DNA of 64,000 nucleotides from Pseudomonas bijieensis. Lineage in GTDB: Bacteria > Pseudomonadota > Gammaproteobacteria > Pseudomonadales > Pseudomonadaceae. Below, in pieces: positions 28,901-39,200 of the stretch (its first letter is position 1; each line of letters begins with the position of its first letter). The position numbers were made by a program, and so were the translations under genes. The notes beneath the pieces are model-generated. The model worked only from the letters and a program-made list of their open reading frames with translations, made no database searches and was not told the origin of the DNA. The DNA is taken from NCBI RefSeq assembly GCF_013347965.1, contig NZ_CP048810.1:186001-250000 (forward strand), given 5' to 3'.

Positions 28901-31900
28901 GGCGACCGCTGCCGCCGGCAACTCGCGCAGCGGTTCTTGCAGGTAGGTATTGTCCGACAGGTAGCGCAGGGCACCGTAGTCGACGCCGTGCTGCGGATAG
29001 GCGCGCATCTGCGTGGCCAGTGCCTGCAAGCGTTGCAGCAGGCTGTCGCCTGCGGGCTGGAGGAAGTACGGCACCGCCAATTCCAGAGGCCCCACGATGC
29101 GCGCCGGGTCGAGGTCGGCGACGGCAATCGGCGCAGCGACCGGCAAGCGTTCGGCGTTCGGACGGGCGCCGTGCACGCTCAGCGCGACCAGGCCATCGCC
29201 GCACAGCTCACGGCATTGTTCGGCCACGGCCGCGGCCAACAGGTTATGCCAGTCCAGTTGCAGCACCTCGCCCAGGCGCTTGAGCTCGCCCGAAGTGGTG
29301 GCCGGCAGGGCCTGCTCGATCATGCTGGCCGGCTGTTGGCCAGCGGGCAGTTGCAGCGGTTCCAGGCCGGCGTATTGCAGCCAGTGTTCCCAAGCGTCGT
29401 CCAGGGCGTCGCCCTGGGCATGGGCCTGCTGGTGCCGCGTCCATTGGGTGAAATCGCCACCGGTGTAGGACAGGCGCACCGGGCGTTGATAGCGCAACTG
29501 CGCCAGGGCCAGGTTGAGGTCCGTCAGCAGCAGCGACCAGGACGCTTCGTCCAGGCTCAGCGGATGAGCGGCCAGTAGCAGGGAATACTTGCCGTCCACT
29601 TCCAGCAGGCTGGCGTGCAGGGTTTGGCCTGCATCCAAGTCCAGTCCATCGACACCGGCCTGGGCGAGGGCTTGCAGTTGCGCCGGGGCGCAGGTTGCAA
29701 GTTTTTCGATGGTGATGACCGGGGCCTTGGCCGCGACCAGTACCCGTTGCTGCCACTCGCCCTCCGGCAGGACCTTGAGCGCCAGGCGCAGGGCCTGATG
29801 GTGTTGCTGCAAGGCGACGATAGCCTGGGTCAGCAGTTCGCTGTCGATGGCCTGGGTCAGCGCCACGCAACGCCAAGTCGCGTGCAGCGGTCCTTGTTGC
29901 AGGCGCGCCAGTTGCCCGGCGGCCAGCGGCAGGTCATAGCCATCGGCAATGGCTTGCGCGACGCCTTGGTTGGCATCGGCGCCCAGCACCCGGGCGATGT
30001 CGGCAATGGTGCGGTTCTCGAAGAGCTGACGCGGGGTGAGTTTCAGCCCCTGCTGGTTGGCGCGGGCGATGATCTGCAAGTTGATGATCGAGTCGCCGCC
30101 CAGGGCGAAGAAGTTGTCATGCACGCCGACACGTTCAAGCTTCAGGACCTCCTGCCAGATAGCGGCCAACTGCGCTTCGACCTCATTGCGCGGGGCCACG
30201 TGGGTGGCGCTGTCGTCCGTGGGTTTCTGCGGCAGCGGCAAGCGCTGTACATCGACCTTGCCGTTGCGGGTCAGGGGCAGTTCGTCGAGGGTGATGAAGT
30301 GCGCCGGCACCATGTAGTCCGGCACTCGCGCAGCGAGGTCGTTACGCAGTTTCGTGGCGGACAGCGATTGGCTGGCGACCAGGTAGGCCACCAGGCGCAG
30401 GCTGCCGTCCAGTTCCACGGCACGGACCAGCGCCTGTTCGATCAGTGGCGACAGGCGCTTGAGCTGCGCCTCGACTTCGCCCAGCTCCAGGCGGTTGCCA
30501 CGGATCTTGACCTGGCTGTCGACCCGGCCGAGGAATGCCAATTGACCGTCCACTTGCCAGCGCACGCGGTCGCCGGTGCGGTACCAGCGTTGCTGATCGG
30601 CGTCGAGGTGGAAGCGTTCGGCGGTCAGGTCCGGGCGGTGCAGGTAACCTCGGGCCAGGGCGCCATTGATCAGCAGCTCACCGGATACACCGGTGGGTAC
30701 CAGGCGACCCTTGGCATCCACCACTTGCAGTTGGCGGTTGGGCAGCGGGCGGCCGAGGGCAATGCTGCGCAGGCCGGCGGGCAGCTCGGTGGCAATCGCC
30801 CCGACCGTCGCTTCGCTCGGCCCATAGTGGTTGAACACTCGCAGCCCGGGGGCCAGGCGGTTGATCTGCTCCAACAGCGCCGGGCTGAGGGCGTCGCCAC
30901 CGAAGACCAGCAGGGCGCGAGGCAGCAGGCGGGCATCGGGCAGCGCCTGCAACAGGCCGGCCAGGTGGCTTGGGGTGATCTTCAGCACATCCACTGGGTG
31001 TTGGTCGAAGAGTTCGGCCAGTGCCAGGGGGCTGAAACCGCTGTCTTCATCCACCAGCAACAGGCTGGCGCCGCTGCACAGGGCACCGAACAGCTGGGTG
31101 TGGCCCAGGTCGGCGGCGATGCTGGACAGCAAGCCGTAGCGGGCCGCCAGCGGTGGGTTGAGCACCGCGTGCACCGCCGTCAGGTAATCGACGATGGACT
31201 GGTGCTCGACCACTACACCCTTGGGAGTGCCGGTGGAGCCCGAGGTGTAGATCACATAGGCGGCGTCAGTCGGGCTGTGGGCCACGGCCGGTGGCGTGTC
31301 TGGCTGGGAGGCGATGGCGTCGGCCTGTTCCGCCAGCCACAGCGTCGGCGTGTGCTCGGCCAGGCCTTTGAGCAGGGGCGAGGCGGCGGCGCCGATCAGC
31401 AGTGCGGCGCGGCTGTCCACCAGCACGTCGGCCAGGCGTCCGGCGGGTTGCTTGAGGTCCAGCGGCAGATAGGCGGCGCCGGCCTTGAGGGTGGCCAGCA
31501 GGGCAACCACGAACTCGGCGCTGCGTTCCAGGGCCAGGGCCACGACGCTGTCGTGGCCGATGCCTTGGGTACGCAAATACTGGCTGAGGCGGTTGGCCTG
31601 CTGGTCCAGTTCCCGGTAGGTCAGGGCGACCTGGCGGTCCTGGACTGCCAATTGTTCCGGGTGGGCGGCCACCTGTTGTTCGAAGCGTTGGTGCAGGCAG
31701 GCAGCGGGCACCGGCAGTTGCACGCCGCGACCCTGCACGAGCAGTTGTTGGCGTTCTTCAGGGCTCAGCCACTCCAGCTCGCTGACCCGGCACTGCGCTT
31801 GTGCCGTCATGGCCAACAGGATGGCGCGCAATTGTGCCGACAGCACCGCAACCTCGGCATCGCTGAAGCGACTGCGGTCGTAGCTGATCAGGTAGTGCAG

Positions 31901-33124
31901 TTGTTTGTCCGGCACCACGATCAGCGACAGCGGGAAGTGGTTGCGGCCTTGGGTGTGGGTAATGCCGTCGACCTGCTGGTCGTTGCTCGGGGCACTGAAG
32001 CTCAAGCCACCGGTGTCCTGGTTGAGCGCATCGGTGACCGGGAAGTTCTCGAACACCAGGATCGAGTCGAACAGCGCCTGTTCCGCGGCGATGCGGGTCA
32101 TTGACTTGAGCTTGCCCAGCGGCAGGTAGGCGTGGTGGCGCACATCGCTGTTGGCTTGCTGCAAGCGTTGCAGCCAGTCCACCAGCGTCGGTTCGTCAGC
32201 CCATTGCACGCGCAGCGGCAAGGTGTTGATGAACAGGCCGACGGTGCTGTCCACCGCCGCCAGGTTCTCCGGACGGCCGGCGACGGTGACGCCATAGACC
32301 ACGTCGTCACGCCCGGCATGTTGGCCCAGCAGCAGTGCCCAGGCGCCCTGGATCAGCGTGTTGAGGGTCAGGTCATGCTGGCGGGCGAAGTGCGCCAGTT
32401 GCTCGGTTTCGCTGGCGGCCAGCAGGCTTTCCCGTTCGGCGAACGGTGCCCCTGCCGGGGCTGGCTGGCGTACGGCGAAGGTGGGCAGCGGGGTCGGCTC
32501 GCTCACGTCCTGCAACTGCTCGCGCCAGAAGCCTTCGGTGGCGGCCATGTCCTGTTCCGCCAGCCAGGCGATGTAGTCCCGGTAAGGACGGGTCGGTGCC
32601 AGGTTGGCAGGGCGGCCATGGGCTTGTTCGTAGTACAGCGCCAGCCACTCCTGGACGGCGATGCCGACGCTCCAGCCGTCCATGAGAATGTGATGGAAGG
32701 TCCAGATCAGGTGCCAGCGCTCGGGGGCCAGGCGTACCAGGCACACGCGCATCAGCGGCGAGTCATTGAGCTCCAGGGGTTGCGCCCGTTGTTCCAGCGC
32801 CAACTGTTCCAGCGCGGCCTGGGGCTCGGCGCGGTCCTGCCAGTCCAGTTCGGTCAGGGGCAATGGCACTTCCTGTTGCACCACCTGATAGGCATCGTCC
32901 AGTTCTTCCCAGAGAAAAGCACTGCGCAGCACCGCATGGCGCTGCATCAACGCCTGCCAGGCGCCGCGAAACGCGCTCAGTTGCAGCGGGCCGTTCATGT
33001 CCAGGCTCAATTGCTGGTAATAGACCCGCGAATCCGGTTCATAGACGCTGTGGAACAACAGGCCGTGCTGGGTCGGCGAAAGGGAGTAGATGTCTTCGAT
33101 GTTGTTCATGCTTGCTTGGTCCAT
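22904..33124 (-). CDS. NRPS: C-A(Asp)-T-dead E-C-A(Dab-type)-T-C-hydroxylase
   Basis: 3406 aa. Domains by approximate position: C 33.1-31.8 kb (HHILMDG), A 31.7-30.2 kb with code DLTKVGHVGK (Asp), T, an epimerase-like domain with lost catalytic residues 29.95-28.65 kb, C 28.6-27.3 kb (HHILTDA), A 27.25-25.7 kb with code DIWELTADDK, T, C 25.4-24.1 kb (HHIATDA), and a fused TauD/SyrP-like Fe(II)/2-oxoglutarate dioxygenase. It adds residues 6 and 7 and supplies the C domain for residue 8. The first C follows an epimerase on the previous protein, so it should be of the D-donor type. Start: ATG 33124 chosen; ATG 33109 and TTG 33145 are alternatives. Confidence 0.88.
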   Translation of the reverse strand: MDQASMNNIEDIYSLSPTQHGLLFHSVYEPDSRVYYQQLSLDMNGPLQLSAFRGAWQALMQRHAVLRSAFLWEELDDAYQVVQQEVPLPLTELDWQDRAEPQAALEQLALEQRAQPLELNDSPLMRVCLVRLAPERWHLIWTFHHILMDGWSVGIAVQEWLALYYEQAHGRPANLAPTRPYRDYIAWLAEQDMAATEGFWREQLQDVSEPTPLPTFAVRQPAPAGAPFAERESLLAASETEQLAHFARQHDLTLNTLIQGAWALLLGQHAGRDDVVYGVTVAGRPENLAAVDSTVGLFINTLPLRVQWADEPTLVDWLQRLQQANSDVRHHAYLPLGKLKSMTRIAAEQALFDSILVFENFPVTDALNQDTGGLSFSAPSNDQQVDGITHTQGRNHFPLSLIVVPDKQLHYLISYDRSRFSDAEVAVLSAQLRAILLAMTAQAQCRVSELEWLSPEERQQLLVQGRGVQLPVPAACLHQRFEQQVAAHPEQLAVQDRQVALTYRELDQQANRLSQYLRTQGIGHDSVVALALERSAEFVVALLATLKAGAAYLPLDLKQPAGRLADVLVDSRAALLIGAAASPLLKGLAEHTPTLWLAEQADAIASQPDTPPAVAHSPTDAAYVIYTSGSTGTPKGVVVEHQSIVDYLTAVHAVLNPPLAARYGLLSSIAADLGHTQLFGALCSGASLLLVDEDSGFSPLALAELFDQHPVDVLKITPSHLAGLLQALPDARLLPRALLVFGGDALSPALLEQINRLAPGLRVFNHYGPSEATVGAIATELPAGLRSIALGRPLPNRQLQVVDAKGRLVPTGVSGELLINGALARGYLHRPDLTAERFHLDADQQRWYRTGDRVRWQVDGQLAFLGRVDSQVKIRGNRLELGEVEAQLKRLSPLIEQALVRAVELDGSLRLVAYLVASQSLSATKLRNDLAARVPDYMVPAHFITLDELPLTRNGKVDVQRLPLPQKPTDDSATHVAPRNEVEAQLAAIWQEVLKLERVGVHDNFFALGGDSIINLQIIARANQQGLKLTPRQLFENRTIADIARVLGADANQGVAQAIADGYDLPLAAGQLARLQQGPLHATWRCVALTQAIDSELLTQAIVALQQHHQALRLALKVLPEGEWQQRVLVAAKAPVITIEKLATCAPAQLQALAQAGVDGLDLDAGQTLHASLLEVDGKYSLLLAAHPLSLDEASWSLLLTDLNLALAQLRYQRPVRLSYTGGDFTQWTRHQQAHAQGDALDDAWEHWLQYAGLEPLQLPAGQQPASMIEQALPATTSGELKRLGEVLQLDWHNLLAAAVAEQCRELCGDGLVALSVHGARPNAERLPVAAPIAVADLDPARIVGPLELAVPYFLQPAGDSLLQRLQALATQMRAYPQHGVDYGALRYLSDNTYLQEPLRELPAAAVAIRWLGNLDSHREERGILAQVEAASPSPTSTCPLTLDAWWQDDCLYLRSQGALAADWAPRLAQRLNDLAGLASATDLRPASQAFPLCHKQAATLAAEPLDWLNIEDVYPLSSMQQGMLLHTLLQPHSGIYLMQQRYSWDGVLQRPAMEAAWQLFLQRHPMMRTAFWWQDDHEPLQCVYRQTHQAFDWQDLRHLDEAQQRQAMDQALEAQRLQGFDMACAPLTHLRVFQLDERRFAVVRSFHHILTDAWCFGLLMEDLLAIYQAIVRQEPVARPRLRSFRGYMSWLERHDMAAAHAFWQAEMAGFSEPTPLHVDSPVARPEQAPEQVGDFDQTLSIAQTQRLQQLCQQYQLTPNTWIQGAWALLLSRYSGNRDVLFGVTVAGRPTDLAGVEEMVGLFINSLPLRIDVDPEAPVADWLQALLSHNAQLREHESASLVDIQRCSQVPRGQQLFDSLVVFENAPLDISSVQLDAFSIDIYEDRVHTNFPMTVVLYPGDRLGIRLSYDSQRFSTDTVQRMLGHLVQLLSGMLETPQAPLGSLHMLPEAERRQLQIDCNRSAVDFPLERGYAALFAEQVRSRPQHLAAVCQGQSLTYAELDRRANAIAHTLQAAGAGPETLVALFAERGLTLLTMMIATLKVGAAFQALDIQQPHARLAELLDLGEAPLLLVCEHATSTLDNVLPQLHKQPTCLIAQALWQGREQPPVSYVHNPDQLAYVIFTSGSTGTPKGVMVEQRGMLNNMFGKVPSLGLGEHDRIAQTASPAFDISVWQFLAAPLFGATVHILPDAQAHDPVALLDAVEEQRLTLLETVPALIRGMLQESQPHHTLASLRWLLPTGEALPPALARDWFARFPAIALMNAYGPAECSDDVAFYPITQAPGDDCLHMPIGKPTANNQVFVLDSELRLVPIGVPGELCIGGVGVGRGYLRDPQRTREAFVPHPFQADARLYRSGDIGRMRADGVIEYLGRRDQQVKIRGHRIELGEIENRLMQHPAVDSAAVLALPDARGALQLVAWYVLDEAADLGNESAQQVLSAYLGQQLASYMVPARWLALAQLPLNANGKVDRRALAALGVPQGETAQAQGMAPRTPTEKVLAELWQEILGLDEVGVHDDFFAIGGHSLLATQVLSRIRRRLNVNLPLRTLFERGTLEQLAEAVDQQRDARTEADGDTEMALAPRDQPLPLSYSQQRLWFLDRFEGPSAAYNMTTTVRLRGALDIAALQGALQAVFERHESLRTAFHLHGDQPCQVISPAPLVDLTPTELSHLDSAEQGQTLQRLINEQAARPFDLQQAPMLRANLLRLGSDDHVLQLVLHHIATDAWSMGILMQELIVGYQARTSGSTPVLPTLPIQFADYAYWQRSEAQQRLLARAIDYWRRQLDGAPTLIPLPLDLPRPARPDYQGAALEQRFTAAQTQVLKAYAQEQRATLFMVLLNAFNSLLQRATGANDFIVGTDLANREHPALEHLIGFFVNVLPIRARLSEGETFDARLQRLREDCLSAFQHQQVPFDKLVEELQPPRTPGVNPLVQVLFVMQNTPSGNASLPDLEVEHLVSRQESSKFDLAVFVEEDEEQGLSVRWVYRTSVLQEQTIQRLEQGFEHLLEQIVAAPAQALDQWSWRLEGGNASAPSQPDSALDEATARSARKQSKLSKLKQTRATAVSQVAHEQVRTRTLDAGQALPLVIEPMLGDLDPVHWALQAREWINAQLLTHGGLLFRGFNLPDAAAFEQFAQAIEPDLYGTYGDLPKNTSGKNIYHSTPYPEQHMILFHNESSHLPQWPRKQWFYCETPAPRGGCTPIVDCRQVLARLPEDIVARLKTQGLLYVRHFTDKLDVRWQDFFKTEQREEVERQCLASGMRWEWLGADNLRIAQHCPAIVAHPETGELSFFNQVQLHHTACLEPEVRSNLISLFGPGHLPRNVYYGDGSVIEDAVMQVIGEAYEDCAVRFSWQKGDMVMLDNMLVAHARDPFEGERKICVAMGQMMRREQLTGLLPEVQPSPVVEVQA
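22907..23960 (-). other. Fused C-terminal beta-hydroxylase domain
   Basis: A TauD/SyrP-family domain at the end of the 3406-aa NRPS. It carries FHNES (His about 3171 and Glu about 3173) as the first iron ligands and DNMLVAHARDPF (His about 3365) as the distal one. It shares the entry motif ALPLVIEP with the free hydroxylase at 50382-51428. It sits between a C domain and, on the next protein, an interface domain plus Asp A domain, so hydroxylation of the last aspartate is its most likely job. Confidence 0.75.
28650..29950 (-). other. Epimerase-like domain with lost catalytic residues
   Basis: Follows the Asp A-T unit where an E domain would lie. Compared with the true E domain at 33260-34510, AHHLVVDAVSW has become AHPLSLDEASW (catalytic His to Pro), and the ERHGR motif has become SVHGA (Glu to Ser). 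The overall fold marks of E domains remain, such as RWLGN in place of NYLGH. Confidence 0.7.
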
Positions 33125-33202
33125 TTCAAAGTCTTGAAAACTCAAGTGAGTCGATCAAGGCGCCGCGCCGGTCTCAGACCTGTGCGGGCGCCGCGTCGCT
33201 CG

Positions 33203-36200
33203 CTAGCTTTGGGAATTGGGTTTGGTCTTGAGCTTGCCCAGCAGTTTGTCCAGGGACTTCTGGTTCAGAGCCTTGGCCAGCGGGAAGTCAGCGGGCATCA
33301 GCGCACCGGCCTGTGGGTCGAGGCAGTGTTCGACCAGCGCCTGCAAACGTTCCAGCAGGCGCGCGGGCAAATGGCTGTCGGCATTCGGCGTGACGCTGTG
33401 CCATTCGACACGCAACACGCCGTCCTCCAGCCAGGCCACCACTTCACGGGCATGGGTCACTCGGTTCTGCGGGGCCACGTCCGGCGGCGGGGTCAGGCTG
33501 CTGGCGCGCAACCAGCCCTCTGGCGTTTGCTCATGCCCCAGGTAGTTGAACAGCACATCACCATGGCTGGCCGGCAACTCGCCGCGCTGGCGCAACAAGC
33601 CGTAGCCCAGGCCCAGGCCGGGTACGTCACGCAAGGCTTGCTTGGCGTTGCGCACCTGATCGCCGGCGGCGCCGCTGGCGTTCACCCGCAGTGGGTAAAG
33701 CGTGGTGAACCAGCCGACGGTACGGCCGACGTCCAGTCCGGCAAACGGTGCGTCACGCCCGTGGCGCTCCAGGTCCACCACGATGTCACTGCGCTGTTCG
33801 ACCTCGGCCAGGGTTGCGGCGAGGGCGGCGATCAGCAGTTCTTCCGGTTGCGTGCGGTATGCGGTATGGGACTCGGTCAGCCATTGGTGCGTGCAGCTGG
33901 CATCCCAGCGGGCCGACAGTGTCTGGCGCTCAGCGACGATGGCCATTGGCGGCTGGTTCGCGCCGGTCTGGGCACTCCAGTAGCGATGCTCGGCAGCGAC
34001 CTTGGCACCATGGGCTTGCAGGTGCTCGGCCCATTGCCGATAGGCGGTGGTTTTTGCCGGCAACGTCGGGCTTTCGCCACGCTCCAGTGCGGCGTACAGC
34101 TGTTGGAAGTCTTCCAGCAACGGCGTCCAGGACACCGCATCGACCACCAGGTGATGAGCCACCAGGTACAGGCGCTGCGGTGTGCCTTCCAGCAGGGCCG
34201 CGGCGAACAGCGGGCCGTGTTGCAGGTCCAGGCTTTGTGCGACGTGTAGCAGCTGTTCCGGGTGCTCGCAGCAGGTCAGTTGGGCCGGTGCCACCGGCGC
34301 GATGTGGGCTTGCCATCGGTCGTCGACATCGGTGAAACGCAGGCGCAGGGCGTCGTGGTGGGCCACCAGCCGATCCAGCGTGGCTTGCACGATGGCCGGT
34401 TCCAGGCGGCGGTCACTGTCGGCCAGCACCGATTGGTTCCAGTGTGCGGCGTGGACCTGTTGCTGGTCGAAGAACCACTGGTGCAATGGCATCAGCGGCA
34501 TCGGTCCGGTCACTTCGCCTTGTTCGGCCTGGGTCAGCAGTGCCGTGGTCACGTGGGCCAGGGCCGCCGGGGTCGGCGAGCGGAACAGATCCCGTGGCGT
34601 GAGCGAATAGCCCTGTTCACGCAAACGCGAGATCAGTTTCAGGCCAAGGATCGAGTCACCGCCCAGGGCGAAGAAACTGTCCGAGGTGCCGACTTCACGG
34701 CCGCCGGTCAAGGTTTCGCCGAGCAGTTCGCCAAACAGCTGGCAGAGCAGGCGTTCCAGGTCATTGCGCGGTGCCGCGTAGTCTCTCTGGGTGTTCGGCA
34801 GGGGCAAGGCAGCCAAGGCCTTGCGGTCGATCTTGCCGTTGGTGCTCAGGGGCAGGGCCGGGACTTGCACCCACACCGCTGGCACCATGTACGCCGGTAG
34901 TTCGGCCGCGAGCTGGGTGTCGAGGTCCGACTGCGCGGTGCTACTGCTGTAGAACGCCACCAGGCGATTATCGATGACCAGGGTGCAGGCACCGGTGATG
35001 GCCGGAAGGTTCAGCAGCGCAGCGTCGATTTCCCCCAGCTCGATGCGTTGTCCACGCAACTTGACTTGATGGTCGAGACGCCCCAGGTACTCGATGTTGC
35101 CATCGGCCAGGAAGCGGCAACGGTCGCCAGTGCGGTACAGGCGGTCACCGGCCACGAACGGGCTGGTGAGGAAGCGTTCCTCGGTCAGGTCCGGACGCTT
35201 CAGATAACCCCGGGCCACGCCGACGCCGCCGATGTACAGCTCGCCGATGCTGCCAATCGGCAGCGGTTGCAGGGCCTCGTCGAGGATGTACAGGCGCAGG
35301 TTGGCGATGGGCTTGCCGATCGGCACGATCACGTCGTCGGCCGAGCAACGCCAGACCGAGACGTCGATGGCCGCTTCGGTCGGGCCGTACAGGTTGACCA
35401 GTGCCGCCGGGTGTTGGCCCATGAAGCGCCGCACCAGGTCCACCGGCAAGGCTTCGCCGCTGGCGAAGACCTGGCGCAGGCTGTGGCAATTGACCAGGCT
35501 CGGTTCCTCGACAAAGGCCCGCAGCATCGACGGCACGAAGTGCAAGGTCGTGACCTGCTCCTGCTGGATCAACTGGCTGAGGTAGGCCGGGTCGCGATGC
35601 CCGTCCGGACGGGCGACCACCAGGGTCGCGCCAGTGATCAGCGGCCAGAAGAACTCCCACACCGAGACGTCGAAGCTGTACGGGGTCTTTTGCAGCACTC
35701 GGTCGTTCGGGCCAATCGGGAAGGCGTCCTGCATCCAGTGCAGGCGGTTCATCAAGGCGCCGTGCTCGTTCATCACGCCTTTGGGCTGACCGGTGGAACC
35801 GGAGGTGTAGAGCACGTAGGCCAGGTCGTTGGCCTCGACGCTGATCGGTTCTCCAACTTCAGCGTTTGGCAACGCCTCCAGCGTCCAGGCTTGATGCCCG
35901 GCCGGCAGGCGCGACAGCCACTGCGCCTGGGTCAAGGTGACCTTGGCATCGGCATCTTCGATCAGGAACGCCAGGCGCGTGGCAGGCAGTTCCGGATCCA
36001 GCGGCAGCCACGCGGCGCCGGCATGGACGATGCCGAGCAAGGCCACGACCATCTCCACCGAGCGCTCCATGCACACCGGCACGATGTTGTCGGTGCCCAC
36101 GCCGGCTGCGCGCAAGGCCCGAGCAACGGTTTGTGCCCGCTGGTCCAGCTCGGCATAACTCAGGCGCTGGCCTTCGAACACCAGTGCCGGGGCGTTGGGG

Positions 36201-39200
36201 CTCAGGGCCGCTTGCTGGCTCAGGGCGGTGTGCAGGTTGGTCGGGCCGCTGTAGTGACGTTCAGTGGCGTTCCAGCGATCCAGTTGCTGTTGGTCCTGCT
36301 GTTGCGGGAACAGTTCGACCAGGGTGCGTTCCGGTGCCGCTACCAGTGCGTCGAGCAACGCACACCACTGCGTGCTCCAGCGTTGCATCGTCGTTTCGTC
36401 GAACAGCGCCGATTGGTACTCCAGCGCCAGGGTCATGTCGCTGCCGTCGTCCTGGACTTCCCAGCTCTGTTCGAACTTGGCGTCGATCACCGGCAGCATC
36501 TGCTCTTCGACGTTCAGCCCCGGCCATTGGCTGCTGTCGACGCGGCCATAGTTGAGGGAGAACAACACCTGGAACAGGGGCGTACGGTTCAGGTCGCGGT
36601 TTTGCGCGACGGCACCGACCAGGGTGGCGAAGGGTAGATCGGCGTGGGCCTGGGCGGCGCGCAGATCAGCTTCGAGGCTGGCGAGCAATCGCTCGGCCGG
36701 GGCCCGTTGGTCGACGTCGCTGCGGATCACCAGGGTGTTGACCAGGCAGGCCAGCAACGTCTGGGTTTGCGCATGGTCACGTTGATCCGCCGGGGTGCCG
36801 AGGCGGATTTCCCGCTGGCCGCTGTAGCGGGCCAGCAGCGCGCTCAAGGCGGTGGCCAGCACCACATAGCTGGTCGTGCCGCGCTGACGGGCGAACTGCC
36901 GGATGGCTTCGGCGCGCGGGGTGCCGAGGCGAACGGTCAGTTGCCGGGCGCGCCGGTCCGCTTCGGCGCCGCGTGGATGATCGAGGGGCAGATCGAGCTG
37001 GTAGTCGTCCTGGCCCAGGTGGTTTTTCCAATAGTCCAGGCTTTCACTGCGTCGGGCCTGGGTGTCCGGGTGCTGTTGCCAGAGGGCGAAATCGACGTAG
37101 TCGATCTCCAGCGGCGTCCAGGCGGGCGATTGCCCGTTGAGGCCGGCGGCGTAGGCCTGGGTCAGTTCATCGATGAGCAACTGCATGGCCCAGCCGTCGG
37201 TGGCGCTATGATGCAGGCACACCAGCAACAGGTTTTCGTCGCTGCCCTGGCGTTGCAGCAGGTGCGCACGCCAAGGCGCGGTGGCGGCCAGGTCGAACGG
37301 TGTCATCAGTTCATCCTGGGCGTTGGCGCAGGTGGTTGCCCAGTCCTGGGTCGCGACGCCAGTGACCGCGAGCACCGGACCATGGTCGTCGATCAGCAGT
37401 TGTGGCTCGCCGTCGACTTCGACAATCCGGCTGCGCAGCACCAGGTGGCGTTGGCTGACCTGTTCAAAGGCGTCACGCAAGACCTGGACCTGCAGCTCGC
37501 CGCGCAAGGTCAGGGCGAATGGCATGTGGTACTCGCGGGATTCCGGCACCAGGCGGCTGAGCATCCAGAACCGGCGCTGGGCCAGACCCAGGGGCAATTG
37601 CGCCGGGCGCGGTTGCGCGCTGATCGATTCACCGGGCATGGCCGTGCGCAGATGCTCGGCCAGGGCCGCGACCGTCGGTTGGGCGAACACCAGCGACAAG
37701 GGCAGGGAAACCCCAAGACGTTCACGGACCCGGCTGACCAGGCGGGTAGCCAGTAGGGAATGGCCGCCGAGTTGGAAAAAGTTGTCCTCGATGCCGACTT
37801 GCGAACAGTCCAGTACTTCGCTGAACAGTTCGCAGAGCACGGTTTCAGTGACATTGCGCGGCGCGGTGCGCGGCTGGTCGCTTTGGCTCTGGGGCAGCGG
37901 CGTGGCGGCCAGTGTCTTGCGGTCGAGCTTGCCGTTGCTGTTGAGCGGCAGGCGCTCGAGCTGCACGAACAGGCTTGGCTGCATGTGCGCGGGCAGGCTG
38001 TCACTCAAGTCGGCACGCAGGGTCGCTTCATCGGCGTCACCGCACCAGAAACTTACCAGGCGCTGGTCGAGCAACAAGGTGGCGGCGTCGCGCACACCGG
38101 CCTGGGCCAGCAGCGCAGCGTCGATTTCCCCCAGCTCGATGCGTTGTCCACGCAACTTCACCTGATGGTCGAGACGTCCCAGGTACTCGATGTTGCCATC
38201 GGCCAGGAAGCGGCAGCGGTCACCGGTGCGGTACAGGCGATCACCGGCCACGAACGGACTGGCGAGGAAGCGTTCCTCGGTCAGGTCCGGACGCTTCAGA
38301 TAACCCCGGGCCACGCCGACGCCGCCGATGTACAGCTCGCCGATGCTGCCAATCGGCAGCGGTTGCAGGGCTTCGTCGAGGATGTACAGGCGCAGGTTGG
38401 CGATGGGCTTGCCGATCGGCACGATCACGTCGTCGGCCGAGCAACGCCAGACCGAGACGTCGATGGCCGCTTCGGTCGGACCGTACAGGTTGACCAGTGC
38501 CGCCGGGTGTTGGCCCATGAAGCGCCGCACCAGGTCCACCGGCAAGGCTTCGCCGCTGGCGAACACCTGGCGCAGGCTGTGGCAGTCGACCAGGCTCGGC
38601 TCTTCGACAAAGGCACGGAGCATCGACGGCACGAAGTGCAGGGTGGTGACGCGTTCCTGCTGGATCAACTGGCTGAGGTAGGCCGGGTCGCGATGCCCGT
38701 CCGGACGGGCGACCACCAGGGTCGCGCCAGTGATCAGCGGCCAGAAGAACTCCCACACCGAGACGTCGAAGCTGTATGGGGTTTTCTGCAATACACGGTC
38801 GTTCGGGCCAATCGGGAAGGCGTCCTGCATCCAGTGCAGGCGGTTCATCAAGGCGCCGTGTTCGTTCATCACGCCTTTGGGCTGGCCGGTGGAACCGGAG
38901 GTGTAGAGCACGTAGGCCAGGTCGTTAGCCTCGACGCTGATCGGTTCTCCCACTTCAGCGTTCGGCAACGCATCCAGCGTCCAGGCTTGATGCCCAACGG
39001 GCAGGCGCGACAGCCATTGCGCCTGGGTCAAGGTGACCTTGGCATCGGCATCTTCGATCAGGAACGCCAGGCGCGTGGCAGGCAGTTCCGGATCCAGCGG
39101 CAGCCACGCGGCGCCGGCATGGACGATGCCGAGCAAGGCCACGACCATCTCCACGGAACGTTCCATGCACACCGGCACGATGCTGTCGGTGCCCACGCCG

